Assembly: GCA_017555595.1 (NCBI GenBank)
Contig: JAFZGC010000048.1
Coordinates: 1 to 56,416, forward strand
Direction of reading: 5' to 3'
Source of the DNA: Paludibacteraceae bacterium
GTDB taxonomy: Bacteria > Bacteroidota > Bacteroidia > Bacteroidales > Paludibacteraceae
DNA: 56,416 bases
The notes under the pieces are model-generated. The model saw only the letters and a program-made list of their open reading frames with translations. It was not told the DNA's origin and did no database searches. Every line of letters begins with the position of its first letter. The stretch's first letter is position 1. Of the stretch, positions 1 to 7,901 are shown piece after piece. The position numbers and the translations under genes were made by a program.

Positions 1-1
1 C

Positions 2-262
2 AACCAATATGGTGGTAAATTGCCAGACGCAGTAGGTATTCCAGAGGAGCAACTCCGCAAGGCATCTGAGAGCGCAGTTTGCAAGATCAACATCGACTCT
101 GACAGCCGTTTGGCTTTCACCGCTGCTGTTCGCAAAGTGTTCGCTGAGAACCCAGGTGAGTTCGACCCACGTAAATACTGCGGTCCAGCTCGTGACTTGA
201 TGACAGAGCTCTACAAGCACAAAATCGTTAACGTTCTTGGTTCAAACGGTAAAGCGGAATAA
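2..262 (+). CDS. fba: Class II fructose-1,6-bisphosphate aldolase, C-terminal part
   Basis: The reading frame is open from the window edge and ends at the stop at 260-262; only about 86 C-terminal residues are visible. The segment GGKLPDAVGIPEEQL followed by KINIDSDSR and, near the end, FDPRKY is the C-terminal signature of the long (type B) class II zinc-dependent aldolases. These enzymes split or form fructose-1,6-bisphosphate in glycolysis and gluconeogenesis in the cytoplasm. The zinc ligands and most of the barrel lie outside the window. The NIDSD segment belongs to the part that binds the phosphate of the substrate. There is no sign of a frameshift. It is followed by a long repeat-rich intergenic stretch. 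Confidence 0.9.
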   Translation, partial: NQYGGKLPDAVGIPEEQLRKASESAVCKINIDSDSRLAFTAAVRKVFAENPGEFDPRKYCGPARDLMTELYKHKIVNVLGSNGKAE

Positions 263-282
263 TCGCAAGCGATTAGATAGTT

Positions 283-660
283 GAAAGAGTTTTAGGCGCA
301 CCTGCGATAAGGGAAAGGCAAGGAGAAAGAAGTTCCTACGCCTACGGCGAGAAATCTTATAAATCTTATTTACAAGGTTCACTTGCAAGCAAGGTTATAA
401 GGGTTCTCCGAAATAAATTGCCACCGCTCCTCATATCGCCTTGAGCGATACTCGTGCGCTGAATCTTAACTGCAACGACTCTAATTAGACTCTGATTGGT
501 CTCTGAAATGTGTACCGCTACATTCCATAAGATTAAGCGGATGAGCGAAGCGAATGCTAGCGGTGGCAATAGATTACGGAGTACATAGAAAAGAGGGATT
601 AGGCGTGGGAGATGAGATTTATTAGATTTCTGCGAGCTTGCGAGCTAGGAGATAACACCT
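283..660. repeat. Palindromic intergenic repeat (MITE-like), two inverted copies
   Basis: The 440 bases between the aldolase and the CoA-transferase hold no convincing gene. They contain two inverted arms: ATTGCCACCGCT at 417-428 faces AGCGGTGGCAAT at 559-570, and GAGAAATCTTATAAATCTTA near 350 faces GAGATTTATTAGATTTCT near 615-632. A partial single copy of the same element lies at 30080-30205 downstream of nadB. The start also holds GTTGAAAGAGTTTTA with GGCGCACCTGCG, a spacer motif found again at 2230 and 3813. No transposase is present, so a non-autonomous element is the simplest reading. Confidence 0.6.
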
Positions 661-702
661 TTAAAACTCTGAAAACTTTTAAAACTTTTAAAACTTTTTC
701 AC
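660..702 (+). promoter_or_regulatory. Decameric AAAACTTTTA repeats directly before the start codon
   Basis: Three near-tandem copies of AAAACTTTTA with a 10-base period run up to the ATG of the CoA-transferase at 703. Similar runs precede the start codons of efp (33246-33285) and of the small protein at 24068-24430, and another lies at 2306-2335. The 10-base period matches one helical turn. No TAnnTTTG promoter box was identified for this gene, so the run may be an A/T-rich translation or promoter-upstream element. Confidence 0.35.
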
Positions 703-2205
703 ATGTTAAAATACATGACCGCTGCTGAAGCAGCACAACTTGTACCTCACGGAGCAATATGCGGCATGGGTGGTTTCACCCCTGCCGGCGCTCCAAAGGA
801 TGTTCCTTCTGCTATCGCAGCGATGGCTGAGGCACTCCACGCTGAGGGCAAACCATATAAGATCGGTATGTACACTGGCGCTTCTACTGGCGACAGCTGC
901 GACGGTGCACTCGCTCGCGCTCACGCTATCGAGTTCCGTACCCCATACCAAGGTAACAAAGACCTCCGCACCGAGCTCAATGCGCAAGGTGCACACTACT
1001 ACGATATGCACCTCTCTGAATTGGCGCAAGATCTCCGCTACGGCTTTATGCCAAAGCCAGACTTCGCTATCGTAGAGGCTTGCGAGGTAGTAGAGAAAGG
1101 TGACCAAGTAGAGATCGTTCTCACCGCAGGTGTAGGTAACGTACCTACTTTCTGCCGCTTGGCTGACAAGGTGATCGTAGAGCTTAACGAAGCTATGCCT
1201 GCTGCTATGCGTGGCATGCACGATATCTACGAGCCAGCTGACCCACCAGTACGCCGCGAGATCCCTGTATATACCGTTTCTGACCGTATTGGCGCAGACT
1301 GCGTGACTATCCCTGCAGAGAAACTCGTAGCTGTGGTGAAGACCAACCGTCCTAACGAGGTGGGTGGTTTCACTCCGCTGGATGAGACTACAGCTAAGAT
1401 TGGTGCGAACGTAGCTTCTTTCCTCGAGAACGAGATGAAAGAGGGCCGTATTCCTGCATCTTTCTTGCCAATCCAATCAGGTGTAGGTAATATCGCTAAC
1501 GCGGTGCTCTACGCGTTGGGTGACAACAAGAACATCCCTGCTTTTGAGATGTACACCGAGGTGATCCAAGACTCTGTAGTGGAATTGATGAACGCAGGTC
1601 GCGTGAAGTTCGCTTCTGGTTGCTCATTGACTATTGGTTCTGATAAGCTCCAGGAGATCCTCGACAACCTCGATTTCTTCCGTGATAAACTCGTTCTCCG
1701 TCCACAAGAGATCTCTAACAACCCTGAGGTAGCTCGTCGTTTGGGTCTTATCACCATCAATACAGCTCTCGAGGCAGATATCTTCGGTAACATCAACTCT
1801 ACCCACGTTTGCGGTACCAAGATGATGAACGGTATCGGTGGTTCCGGCGACTTTACTCGCAACGCATACATCAGCATCTATACAACTCCTTCTACCGCTA
1901 AGGGTGGTGCTATCTCGGCATTTGCGCCAATGGTTAGCCACCACGACCACAGCGAGCACTCTGTGAAGATCATCATCACCGAGCACGGTATTGCTGACTT
2001 GCGTGGTAAGAGCCCTATCCAACGTGCGCATGAGATCATCAACAACTGTGTGGATCCACAATACCGCCCATTGTTGAACGAGTACTTGGAGATGTCTAAG
2101 ACTGCTCACACCCCTCACACTTTGAGCTGCGCATTGGCTATGCACGAGGAGTTCCTCAAGTCTGGCGATATGCGTAACACCAAGTGGGAGAATTATAAGC
2201 GCTAA
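703..2205 (+). CDS. Acetyl-CoA hydrolase/transferase family protein (succinate/acetate CoA-transferase type)
   Basis: A 500-residue protein of the acetyl-CoA hydrolase/transferase family, which moves CoA between carboxylic acids such as succinate, acetate and propionate in fermentation end-product formation. The family's glycine-rich segment is seen near residues 20-30 (GMGGFTPAG), GVGNIANAV is at about 260-268, and the catalytic glutamate is most likely Glu286 in EMYTEVIQD, which forms the glutamyl-CoA thioester in this family. Length is normal for the family. The substrate pair cannot be settled from sequence alone. Its last 29 codons are present a second time at 3717-3806 beyond a convergent ATPase gene, with only synonymous differences. 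Confidence 0.85.
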   Translation: MLKYMTAAEAAQLVPHGAICGMGGFTPAGAPKDVPSAIAAMAEALHAEGKPYKIGMYTGASTGDSCDGALARAHAIEFRTPYQGNKDLRTELNAQGAHYYDMHLSELAQDLRYGFMPKPDFAIVEACEVVEKGDQVEIVLTAGVGNVPTFCRLADKVIVELNEAMPAAMRGMHDIYEPADPPVRREIPVYTVSDRIGADCVTIPAEKLVAVVKTNRPNEVGGFTPLDETTAKIGANVASFLENEMKEGRIPASFLPIQSGVGNIANAVLYALGDNKNIPAFEMYTEVIQDSVVELMNAGRVKFASGCSLTIGSDKLQEILDNLDFFRDKLVLRPQEISNNPEVARRLGLITINTALEADIFGNINSTHVCGTKMMNGIGGSGDFTRNAYISIYTTPSTAKGGAISAFAPMVSHHDHSEHSVKIIITEHGIADLRGKSPIQRAHEIINNCVDPQYRPLLNEYLEMSKTAHTPHTLSCALAMHEEFLKSGDMRNTKWENYKR

Positions 2206-2350
2206 ATCCGCAAAACGGATTTAGCGTTGGTTGAAAGAGTTTTAATAGTTTTAGGCGCACCTGCGGTGCTGTTCTAAAGGTAAGCAAGTGTTGACTGATT
2301 TCACCCTTAAAACTTTTAAAACCCTTAAAACCTTTTCTACTAAACAAGAA

Positions 2351-2378
2351 AGACTGCTTTTCAGAGCAGTCTTTTTTG
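2351..2378 (+). terminator. Rho-independent terminator after the CoA-transferase
   Basis: AGACTGC at 2351-2357 pairs with GCAGTCT at 2366-2372 across an 8-base loop and is followed by TTTTTTG. It ends the CoA-transferase transcript before the convergent ATPase gene. The right half (GCAGTCTTTTTTGTAT) recurs alone at 5839-5854. Confidence 0.8.
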
Positions 2379-2401
2379 TATGACAAATTCATATCGATAA
2401 C

Positions 2402-3532
2402 TTATATCAAATAAGTTAGATAGTTTGCAGTCGTTATCACATCTGTTTTTTGTGGGTGATATTGTTCGATAAACTGATTAGGTATTTTGGCTGATTGTTT
2501 CTTTTCGTTCCATTTCATCTCAAACAGATGCAACTCACCATTTGACTCTTCGATATAATCAATCTCTTGCTTCTCTGTGGTACGCCAAAAATAGGACTTT
2601 ACCAAACGGTCGGAATAATGATTATATTTCATACGCTCTGCAATGAAGAAGTTCTCCCATAGCGCTCCCTTATCCTGTCGCAATTCTAATGGCGCAAAGG
2701 CTTGTAGTACTGCATTACGAACGCCTAAGTCATAGAAATAGATCTTTTTCCCTTTAGTTAGCTCTGTGCGGATATTCCTGCTGAAGCTATTCAAACGGAA
2801 TACGATATAGCATTTCTCCAGAATATCAATATATTTCTCCACGGTCTTGCTATCCACTTCAACCGTCTTACTCAATTCATGGTACGACACTTCGCTACCT
2901 ATCTGCAAAGCCAATGCCACTAATAATTTTTGCAGCACAGCAGGTTTACGCATACCCTCCAAATCCAAGATGTCTTTATAGAGATAACTCTCCGTTAACT
3001 CCGTCAAAGCCTTTTCGGGCGGAAGACTACCAAACAACACATCGGGATAACTGCCATATATCAAACGCGTCTCCAGCATTTCACTGGTGGTTATCAAGCC
3101 TTTGGCTGCATACAGCTCGCCCGTAGAAATAGGGAAAAGATGATATTCTATTTTGCGTCCCGTGAGTGGTTCGTTGATTTTGCTGCGCAAATCCAGTGCC
3201 GAAGAACCTGTAACCAACAACTGAATGTTAGGGAAATTATCCACTATCACTTTGAGTGTCAATCCGATGTTTTCCACTCGTTGTGCCTCATCTATCACAA
3301 CCACGGACTTGTTATTTATCAATAGTTGTAAGCCTGCAAGCGAAGGATTATATAGCATATCGCGCACACTCTGTAGGTCACAGTTGAGCCACAGGATATT
3401 ATCCTCAGCCATAGACTGTGTCATCATACGAAACAGGGTGGACTTACCCACCTGTCGTGCGCCAATCAGCAGAATGGCTTTACCTTTTCCAATGTATTGT
3501 GTCAATACATTTTGCAGCGTTCGTTGTATCAT
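2402..3532 (-). CDS. AAA ATPase with C-terminal DUF4143 (AAA_14 family)
   Basis: A 376-residue protein with an N-terminal P-loop ATPase: Walker A GARQVGKS at residues 24-31, and Walker B VVVIDEAQR near 75-83 followed by sensor TGSSALDL. The C-terminal half has the DUF4143 pattern, including YSDRLVKSYFWRTTEKQEIDYIEE, a nuclease-fold-like end with unknown activity in this family. It stands alone, convergent to the CoA-transferase, and is flanked by direct copies of that gene's 3' end plus spacer, which points to insertion. It has its own promoter (3584-3614) with a tandem repeat over it. A distant relative is at 19996-21261. Cellular role unknown. Confidence 0.85.
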   Translation of the reverse strand: MIQRTLQNVLTQYIGKGKAILLIGARQVGKSTLFRMMTQSMAEDNILWLNCDLQSVRDMLYNPSLAGLQLLINNKSVVVIDEAQRVENIGLTLKVIVDNFPNIQLLVTGSSALDLRSKINEPLTGRKIEYHLFPISTGELYAAKGLITTSEMLETRLIYGSYPDVLFGSLPPEKALTELTESYLYKDILDLEGMRKPAVLQKLLVALALQIGSEVSYHELSKTVEVDSKTVEKYIDILEKCYIVFRLNSFSRNIRTELTKGKKIYFYDLGVRNAVLQAFAPLELRQDKGALWENFFIAERMKYNHYSDRLVKSYFWRTTEKQEIDYIEESNGELHLFEMKWNEKKQSAKIPNQFIEQYHPQKTDVITTANYLTYLI

Positions 3533-3583
3533 AGCGATTGAGTTTTGTAGATTATCTTATTATGGTTAGTTTGAAAAACGCTG

Positions 3584-3614
3584 CAAAGGTAATCATTTTT
3601 TCTTTATTTTCCAA
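3584..3614 (-). promoter_or_regulatory. Bacteroidota promoter of the DUF4143 ATPase
   Basis: On the minus strand the -7 box TACCTTTG is at 3591-3584 and a -33 TTG at 3614-3612, with 20 bases between them. The -33 box lies inside the first unit of the tandem repeat at 3609-3672. Confidence 0.75.
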
Positions 3615-3672
3615 ATTTATGGCAATATTTTTGGATTGTATTCCAAATTTATTGCAATATTTTCGGATTTTA
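3609..3672. repeat. Two tandem 32-bp units over the ATPase promoter, possible operator
   Basis: Units 3609-3640 and 3641-3672 agree at 29 of 32 positions; each holds TTCCAAATTTAT followed by GCAATATTTT. The first unit contains the -33 box of the ATPase promoter. The location suggests a repressor or activator site, possibly autoregulatory, which is an inference. Confidence 0.5.
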
Positions 3673-3710
3673 TCTATTTTTATAGCGTATCATATACCGC
3701 CTCTCGCCCC

Positions 3711-3806
3711 ATGACTCACACCTTGAGCTGCGCACTCGCTATGCACGAGGAGTTCCTCAAGTCAGGCGACATGCGTAACACCAAGTGGGAGAATTATAAA
3801 CGATAA
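3711..3806 (+). pseudogene. Duplicated 3' tail of the CoA-transferase gene
   Basis: Bases 3717-3806 encode the same last 29 residues as the CoA-transferase at 703-2205, from HTLSCALAMHEEF to WENYKR and the stop. The differences are at synonymous positions (for example CTC for TTG, TCA for TCT, GAC for GAT, CGA for CGC). The following spacer TAGCGTTGGTTGAAAGAG and CGCACCTGCGGTGCT also match those after the intact gene. An in-frame ATG at 3711 would allow a 31-residue peptide, but there is no separate promoter. The synonymous divergence suggests that the copy came from a functional homologue rather than from a decaying local duplicate. Confidence 0.8.
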
Positions 3807-3854
3807 TAGCGTTGGTTGAAAGAGTTTTAATAGTTTTACTCGCACCTGCGGTGC

Positions 3855-4730
3855 TTATTTCACATCTTTCACCAAACGGACACTACATCTGTTGGGGCGG
3901 TTTTCATATCCTACTTCATATACTTCATCTGCTGCAAACTGAAGAACATAAGCTCCATAATCTTCAGGGAATGCTGTGCTATTAGCCCAATAGTATCCGT
4001 GTGATTGCAAGTTTTCAATTATACAAGCAACAATTTCACCACTCGTTATTCTATTTCGCCAGAAGCCCGTAGCAGGAAGAAATATGGCTCCAGTTCTCTC
4101 TAATGCATGCCATTGCTTCTTATCAAAAGTTTGGTATTCAGCATAATCTCTATACGAATTTCCTGGAAGGAAAAACAAGTTATTAGGACATTCCCAATCG
4201 TCTGGCAGAACAATCACGCCATTGACATCACAAACTTGAGCCATGGCATATAAATAGTTGGCGTTTTGGCGTCCATAAAAGAGGTATTGCCATTCTTCAT
4301 AGGTCAATGTACGCCATGTATTAGCAGGATATTTATCTATAACATTGGTACCATAATCTATATAGTTGATATATTCTATATAGCCACATTCGCCTCTATT
4401 GGCACTTGTGATGGTTGGATTATCTGCTTTTCCCCAAGGAAACATATCAATCACATCTCCCATACTTAATGGATTACTAACCCAGCCCTCATTGTACTTA
4501 TCATATGTAGGATTATTTAGATTTGCTGTGCCGATATATTCCCATTGATTATTAGCAAATTGCCATTTATCTTGACTAATGACATATTGCAGATTTCCAG
4601 GAGAAAAGCGTACCTGTTTGTCCGCAGCCACCGAAAAGACATGTTTGTTAGCAGAAGGATTACTTATTGGTTCACAACTCATTAGCAAAATCGCAACACA
4701 AATATTGAATAAGTAAACTATCTTTTTCAT
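3855..4730 (-). CDS. Lipoprotein with C-type-lectin/FGE-like fold pattern
   Basis: A 291-residue protein with a lipoprotein signal (hydrophobic stretch, then LLMSCEP with Cys19). The body follows a layout common in Bacteroidales surface proteins: VRFSPGNLQY, WQFANNQWEYIG, a glycine-rich middle, TWRTLTYEEWQYLFYGR, then GVIVLPDDW, GAIFLPATGFWR and a closing NRCSVRLVKDVK. This ending resembles the last strand of formylglycine-enzyme or C-type-lectin folds. No catalytic residues are evident, so binding at the cell surface is more likely than enzymatic action. It follows the related gene at 4759-5628 by 28 bases and probably shares its promoter. A third relative is at 30292-31179. Confidence 0.7.
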   Translation of the reverse strand: MKKIVYLFNICVAILLMSCEPISNPSANKHVFSVAADKQVRFSPGNLQYVISQDKWQFANNQWEYIGTANLNNPTYDKYNEGWVSNPLSMGDVIDMFPWGKADNPTITSANRGECGYIEYINYIDYGTNVIDKYPANTWRTLTYEEWQYLFYGRQNANYLYAMAQVCDVNGVIVLPDDWECPNNLFFLPGNSYRDYAEYQTFDKKQWHALERTGAIFLPATGFWRNRITSGEIVACIIENLQSHGYYWANSTAFPEDYGAYVLQFAADEVYEVGYENRPNRCSVRLVKDVK

Positions 4731-4758
4731 TTTCGTTCTGATTAATAAGATTAGACTA

Positions 4759-5628
4759 TTATTTGGTTAAATCTTTCGCTAATCGCACCGCTATTCCTGT
4801 CGCACGATCCAGTTGCACCAGTAGGATGTTTTTTTCCGTAAATTTAATTGCATAACTATATTGTTCATCTTTATCGGATGAAGTCCAGTAATAGCCGTCC
4901 ATATATAAAACTTCTAATCGGTATTCTCCTGGGTATCGCTTAGCAGTAAAAGGCAAGAATATCGCTCCCTTTTCTTGGACTTGAAGCACTTCTTCTGAGT
5001 CTAAATAGTTGTAACCCGCGAAAAAATCTGGATTAAATCCCGTTGTTAGTTTTATTCCATCAGGATGAACCCAATTATCGGGGAAGAGTAGCAATCCTCC
5101 TATGCCATCCACTATGATATATGCTAATAATTTATCGGCATCATATCTCTTGAAAAGTATATACTCCCATTCATCTTTTGTTAATGTACGCCATTGTTTA
5201 GTGCGATCATTTCCTATTATATTTTTACCCCATTCAGCAAAAATGGGAAAGTCAGTATAATCGTTGCCAACTAATGTAGGATTGTTACCAGTTCCCCAAC
5301 CAAAGATATCTATCTCGCGTGCAAACATATTTACATCGCTGATATACATATAATTATAGATACTCTCTGATGGATTTTGATAATCGTATGACGGACTAGC
5401 TAAGATCTTAGCGCCTAAAATATCCCATGGATTATCTGCCAAATGCCATTTATTATCTACGCGATTATACACAAGGTTGCTTGGAGCAAAAGTGACTTGA
5501 TTATCAAACGAGATAGAAAACGCTCCAACCCCTTTTATCTCTGGGGTTTTAGGATTATTGGGCTCACAACCTGTCATGATGAGCGCAGCGAAAAGAACGA
5601 ATAAATAACAAGTGTGTTTCATAAGCAT
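4759..5628 (-). CDS. Lipoprotein with C-type-lectin/FGE-like fold pattern, first of a pair
   Basis: A 289-residue paralogue of its downstream neighbour with a lipobox at MTGCEP. Shared blocks are VTFAPSNLVYN, NPWDILGA, WRTLTKDEWEYILFKR, GLLLFPDNW, GAIFLPFTAKR and the end TGIAVRLAKDL. The two are too different to be a recent duplication. A start two codons later (5622) is equally plausible. The promoter at 5665-5695 sits about 40 bases upstream. The pair forms a two-gene transcript; the ligand is unknown. No reverse transcriptase that would mark a diversity-generating retroelement is nearby. Confidence 0.7.
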   Translation of the reverse strand: MLMKHTCYLFVLFAALIMTGCEPNNPKTPEIKGVGAFSISFDNQVTFAPSNLVYNRVDNKWHLADNPWDILGAKILASPSYDYQNPSESIYNYMYISDVNMFAREIDIFGWGTGNNPTLVGNDYTDFPIFAEWGKNIIGNDRTKQWRTLTKDEWEYILFKRYDADKLLAYIIVDGIGGLLLFPDNWVHPDGIKLTTGFNPDFFAGYNYLDSEEVLQVQEKGAIFLPFTAKRYPGEYRLEVLYMDGYYWTSSDKDEQYSYAIKFTEKNILLVQLDRATGIAVRLAKDLTK

Positions 5629-5664
5629 TGCTGTTTATTGGTAATATGTTTATAATATTCGATG

Positions 5665-5695
5665 CAAAGGTACAACTTTTATATGAAATATGCAA
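5665..5695 (-). promoter_or_regulatory. Bacteroidota promoter of the lipoprotein pair
   Basis: The minus-strand -7 box TACCTTTG is at 5672-5665 and TTG at 5695-5693, with a 20-base spacer. The rest of the stretch from 5696 to 6027 holds only a half terminator (GCAGTCTTTTTTGTAT, 5839-5854) and a weak minus-strand hairpin with T-run near 5956-5934 that could end the tmRNA transcript. Confidence 0.7.
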
Positions 5696-6027
5696 TAAAA
5701 TCGCTTTTTAAGAATGATTTTTTGCTAGGCGAGTTAATGCCACTAATTAAGATAATAACGAAAGACATCAATTACTAGTAAACATTTTTAGGACCCCAGT
5801 CTACCTTTTCAGGAAGAGAGTACTGTTCTCGTTACGAAGCAGTCTTTTTTGTATCCTCAATTCCTTGCAAGTTTTTGGGGTACCATAGGAGATCTATAGG
5901 ACTTCTGTGGGCTTTCGGTGGCTATTATATCTCTAAAAATGCCATCGGAACGGCAAAGTTGTAACTTTTACTGCACTCCTGCATTGCAACTTACTTTCTC
6001 ATTTTCAGCGAGTTAAACGCGCTTTTG

Positions 6028-6415
6028 TGGAGATAGCGGGATTCGAACCCGCGTCCAAACAAGGAACCAATATGCTTTCTACACGCTTATCTTGGCCTTC
6101 GTTTTCGAGCAACGGCAAGACCCAAGCCACCAACCATTGCCTTATCTGCTAAATCTCATTCTTGCATCGCAGCCTACAAGAACCAGCCCTGATATTTCCG
6201 CACCGCTTGATCCTATCAGCCTCTGGGCGTTGGCTTGGAGCGATGTCTCGGTTCAGCACCTTGTGCCGAAACTAGGCGAATCTACTATACTTCGATTACG
6301 CAGCGAGAGCTACAGTATTGTTGCCAGTTATAATGGCGAACCCGATTAACGAGCGGTGTTCATGCTCGGCGTGCTTACATACCTGTTCTACCTGCTGTCA
6401 AAACCAAATATCCCC
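6028..6415 (-). ncRNA. ssrA: Transfer-messenger RNA (tmRNA)
   Basis: On the minus strand the 5' end reads GGGGATATTTGGTTTTGACA and the 3' end holds the T-arm GGACGCGGGTTCGAATCC followed by CGCTATCTCC. The acceptor stem forms from GGGGATA (6415-6409) and TATCTCC (6035-6029) with one G-U pair, and the discriminator A is at 6028. Only C of CCA is encoded, so CCA must be added. The tag frame at 6325-6296 reads GGC AAC AAT ACT GTA GCT CTC GCT GCG TAA, giving the peptide (A)GNNTVALAA. tmRNA rescues stalled ribosomes with SmpB. It has its own promoter at 6490-6520. Confidence 0.92.
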
Positions 6416-6422
6416 TCATTGG

Positions 6423-6450
6423 TTAACTCGGGCTTACGAAGCCCTCGTTA
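6423..6450. other. Hairpin in the pre-tmRNA leader
   Basis: TTAAC-TC-GGGCTT at 6423-6435 faces AAGCCC-TC-GTTA at 6439-6450 with a three-base loop. On the minus strand it lies between the ssrA promoter and the mature 5' end, in the part removed by processing. Read on the plus strand it is followed by GTTTTTG, but no plus-strand transcript is known to need it. Confidence 0.5.
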
Positions 6451-6489
6451 GTTTTTGTATTGAATGCACTGCTCAACAGATTGCGACTG

Positions 6490-6520
6490 CAAAAGTACAA
6501 CTTTTTTTTCAATTACACAA
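6490..6520 (-). promoter_or_regulatory. Promoter of ssrA
   Basis: The minus-strand -7 box TACTTTTG is at 6497-6490 and TTG at 6520-6518, with a 20-base spacer. It overlaps the 3' end of the MATE transporter gene, so tmRNA can be made independently of that operon. Confidence 0.7.
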
Positions 6521-7895
6521 AATTTGATGCTATTTCTTTGAATTTTATTCTAAAACGGACATGTAAACATACTGCAGCGACAGATAATCCCACTACAAAA
6601 CCAATCCATATTCCCACAGCTCCCATACCCATTGGAAATGCTAGGCATAGACCAATGGAAATACATACTATCGTATAGGAGAACATCGCTATGATCATTG
6701 GGATCTTAACATCTGTAATGCCTCGTAACATCGATGCAGCCACCACTTGCAATCCATCTGCCAATTGCAATACACCCGCCAAAATAACCAAGTGAGATGC
6801 GATTGCTATCACCTCTTGGTCATGCGTAAATAGCAATGGTATTTGATTACGTAATCCAATCATCACTATCGCACCAACAGCATTGATAAGCAACACCAGA
6901 TGGATACTCGCATTACTTGCCATACGTACGCCATCCAGGTTATTAGCTCCTAACTGATGTGACACGCGAATAGTGGTGGCAGAACCTATTCCCAGAATAA
7001 CCATAAAGGTCATGTCGCAAATCTGATTAGCAATTTGGTGAGCAGCTAGCGCCTCCTTGCTAATCCATCCGATAAAGACAAATGCAGCGGTGAAAGCAAT
7101 GGTTTCCATCAAGGTTTGAACTCCAATGGGGAAACCGATTTTGGTCAACTCCTTGATGACACTCGCCTTTATATTGCGCCAACTAAGAGCAAGCAAATAA
7201 TCTTTCCATTCGCGATGGAAATACATTGCTGCCACAAAACATATAGGCATACCTATACGAGCCACCAGCGAACCAATGCCTGCACCTGTGGCACCCATGG
7301 CTTCTGCGCCCCAATGACCGTAGATAAATACCCAGTTAAGCAATATATTTAATCCATTCATCACTAATGTTATAACCATTGCCACCGAAGTATTACCAAG
7401 CCCTTCAAGAAACTGCTTGAAGAAAGTAAAGAATAGGAAAGGCACTATAGAAATGACAATCATGATATAATAGGGTCGTGCTACCTCCACGACCTCGGGA
7501 TCTTGTCCGAAACAATGCAAGAATGGAATACACCCTCCCAGTAGCACCAATATTATCATACTCAGTAGAACGGTAAAGAGCATACCGTTCTGAAACAGCG
7601 AAGCTATAACACCTTTGCCAGCCGACTGATCTGTTTCACCTGCTGTCAGTTTGCCCACCTGCTGTCCTACCAACGGAGTAAGCCCCATCAAGGCGCCCAT
7701 GGCAAACACCATCACAGTAAAGAAGAGCGCGTTGGAGAAACTCACCGCTGCCAAATCCACGGTGGCATAACGCCCCACCATGATAGAGTCAAACAAACCA
7801 ACCAGTGATGCACCCAACTGGGTTAGCATCACTGGCAGAGCTACGCGCAGATTACGACGGTAGTATGGAAGGTATTTCTTAAAGCAACCCAACAC
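6513..7895 (-). CDS. MATE family multidrug efflux transporter
   Basis: A 460-residue membrane protein with about twelve hydrophobic segments in two homologous halves, typical of the MatE (NorM/DinF) family. These use a sodium or proton gradient to export cationic compounds. The N-terminal LPVMLTQLGASLVGLFDSIMVG and the second-half start FPIGVQTLMETIAFTAAFVFIGW are the paired family entry segments. It starts 6 bases after the metG stop and is probably the last gene of the folP-cdaA-metG operon. The substrate is not predictable. Confidence 0.9.
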   Translation of the reverse strand: MLGCFKKYLPYYRRNLRVALPVMLTQLGASLVGLFDSIMVGRYATVDLAAVSFSNALFFTVMVFAMGALMGLTPLVGQQVGKLTAGETDQSAGKGVIASLFQNGMLFTVLLSMIILVLLGGCIPFLHCFGQDPEVVEVARPYYIMIVISIVPFLFFTFFKQFLEGLGNTSVAMVITLVMNGLNILLNWVFIYGHWGAEAMGATGAGIGSLVARIGMPICFVAAMYFHREWKDYLLALSWRNIKASVIKELTKIGFPIGVQTLMETIAFTAAFVFIGWISKEALAAHQIANQICDMTFMVILGIGSATTIRVSHQLGANNLDGVRMASNASIHLVLLINAVGAIVMIGLRNQIPLLFTHDQEVIAIASHLVILAGVLQLADGLQVVAASMLRGITDVKIPMIIAMFSYTIVCISIGLCLAFPMGMGAVGIWIGFVVGLSVAAVCLHVRFRIKFKEIASNFV

Positions 7896-7901
7896 GGTAT
7901 A

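Noticed and set aside
706..1476. Long open frame antisense to the CoA-transferase (256 codons)
   Set aside because: It lies fully opposite a strongly conserved gene with high codon bias, has no promoter and reads as low-complexity shadow sequence.
3855..5628. Diversity-generating retroelement targets
   Set aside because: No reverse transcriptase, template repeat or accessory gene in the window.
6028..6060. tRNA gene suggested by GGTTCGAATCC
   Set aside because: It is the T-arm of tmRNA; the remaining tRNA arms are absent and the 5' half lies 360 bases away.
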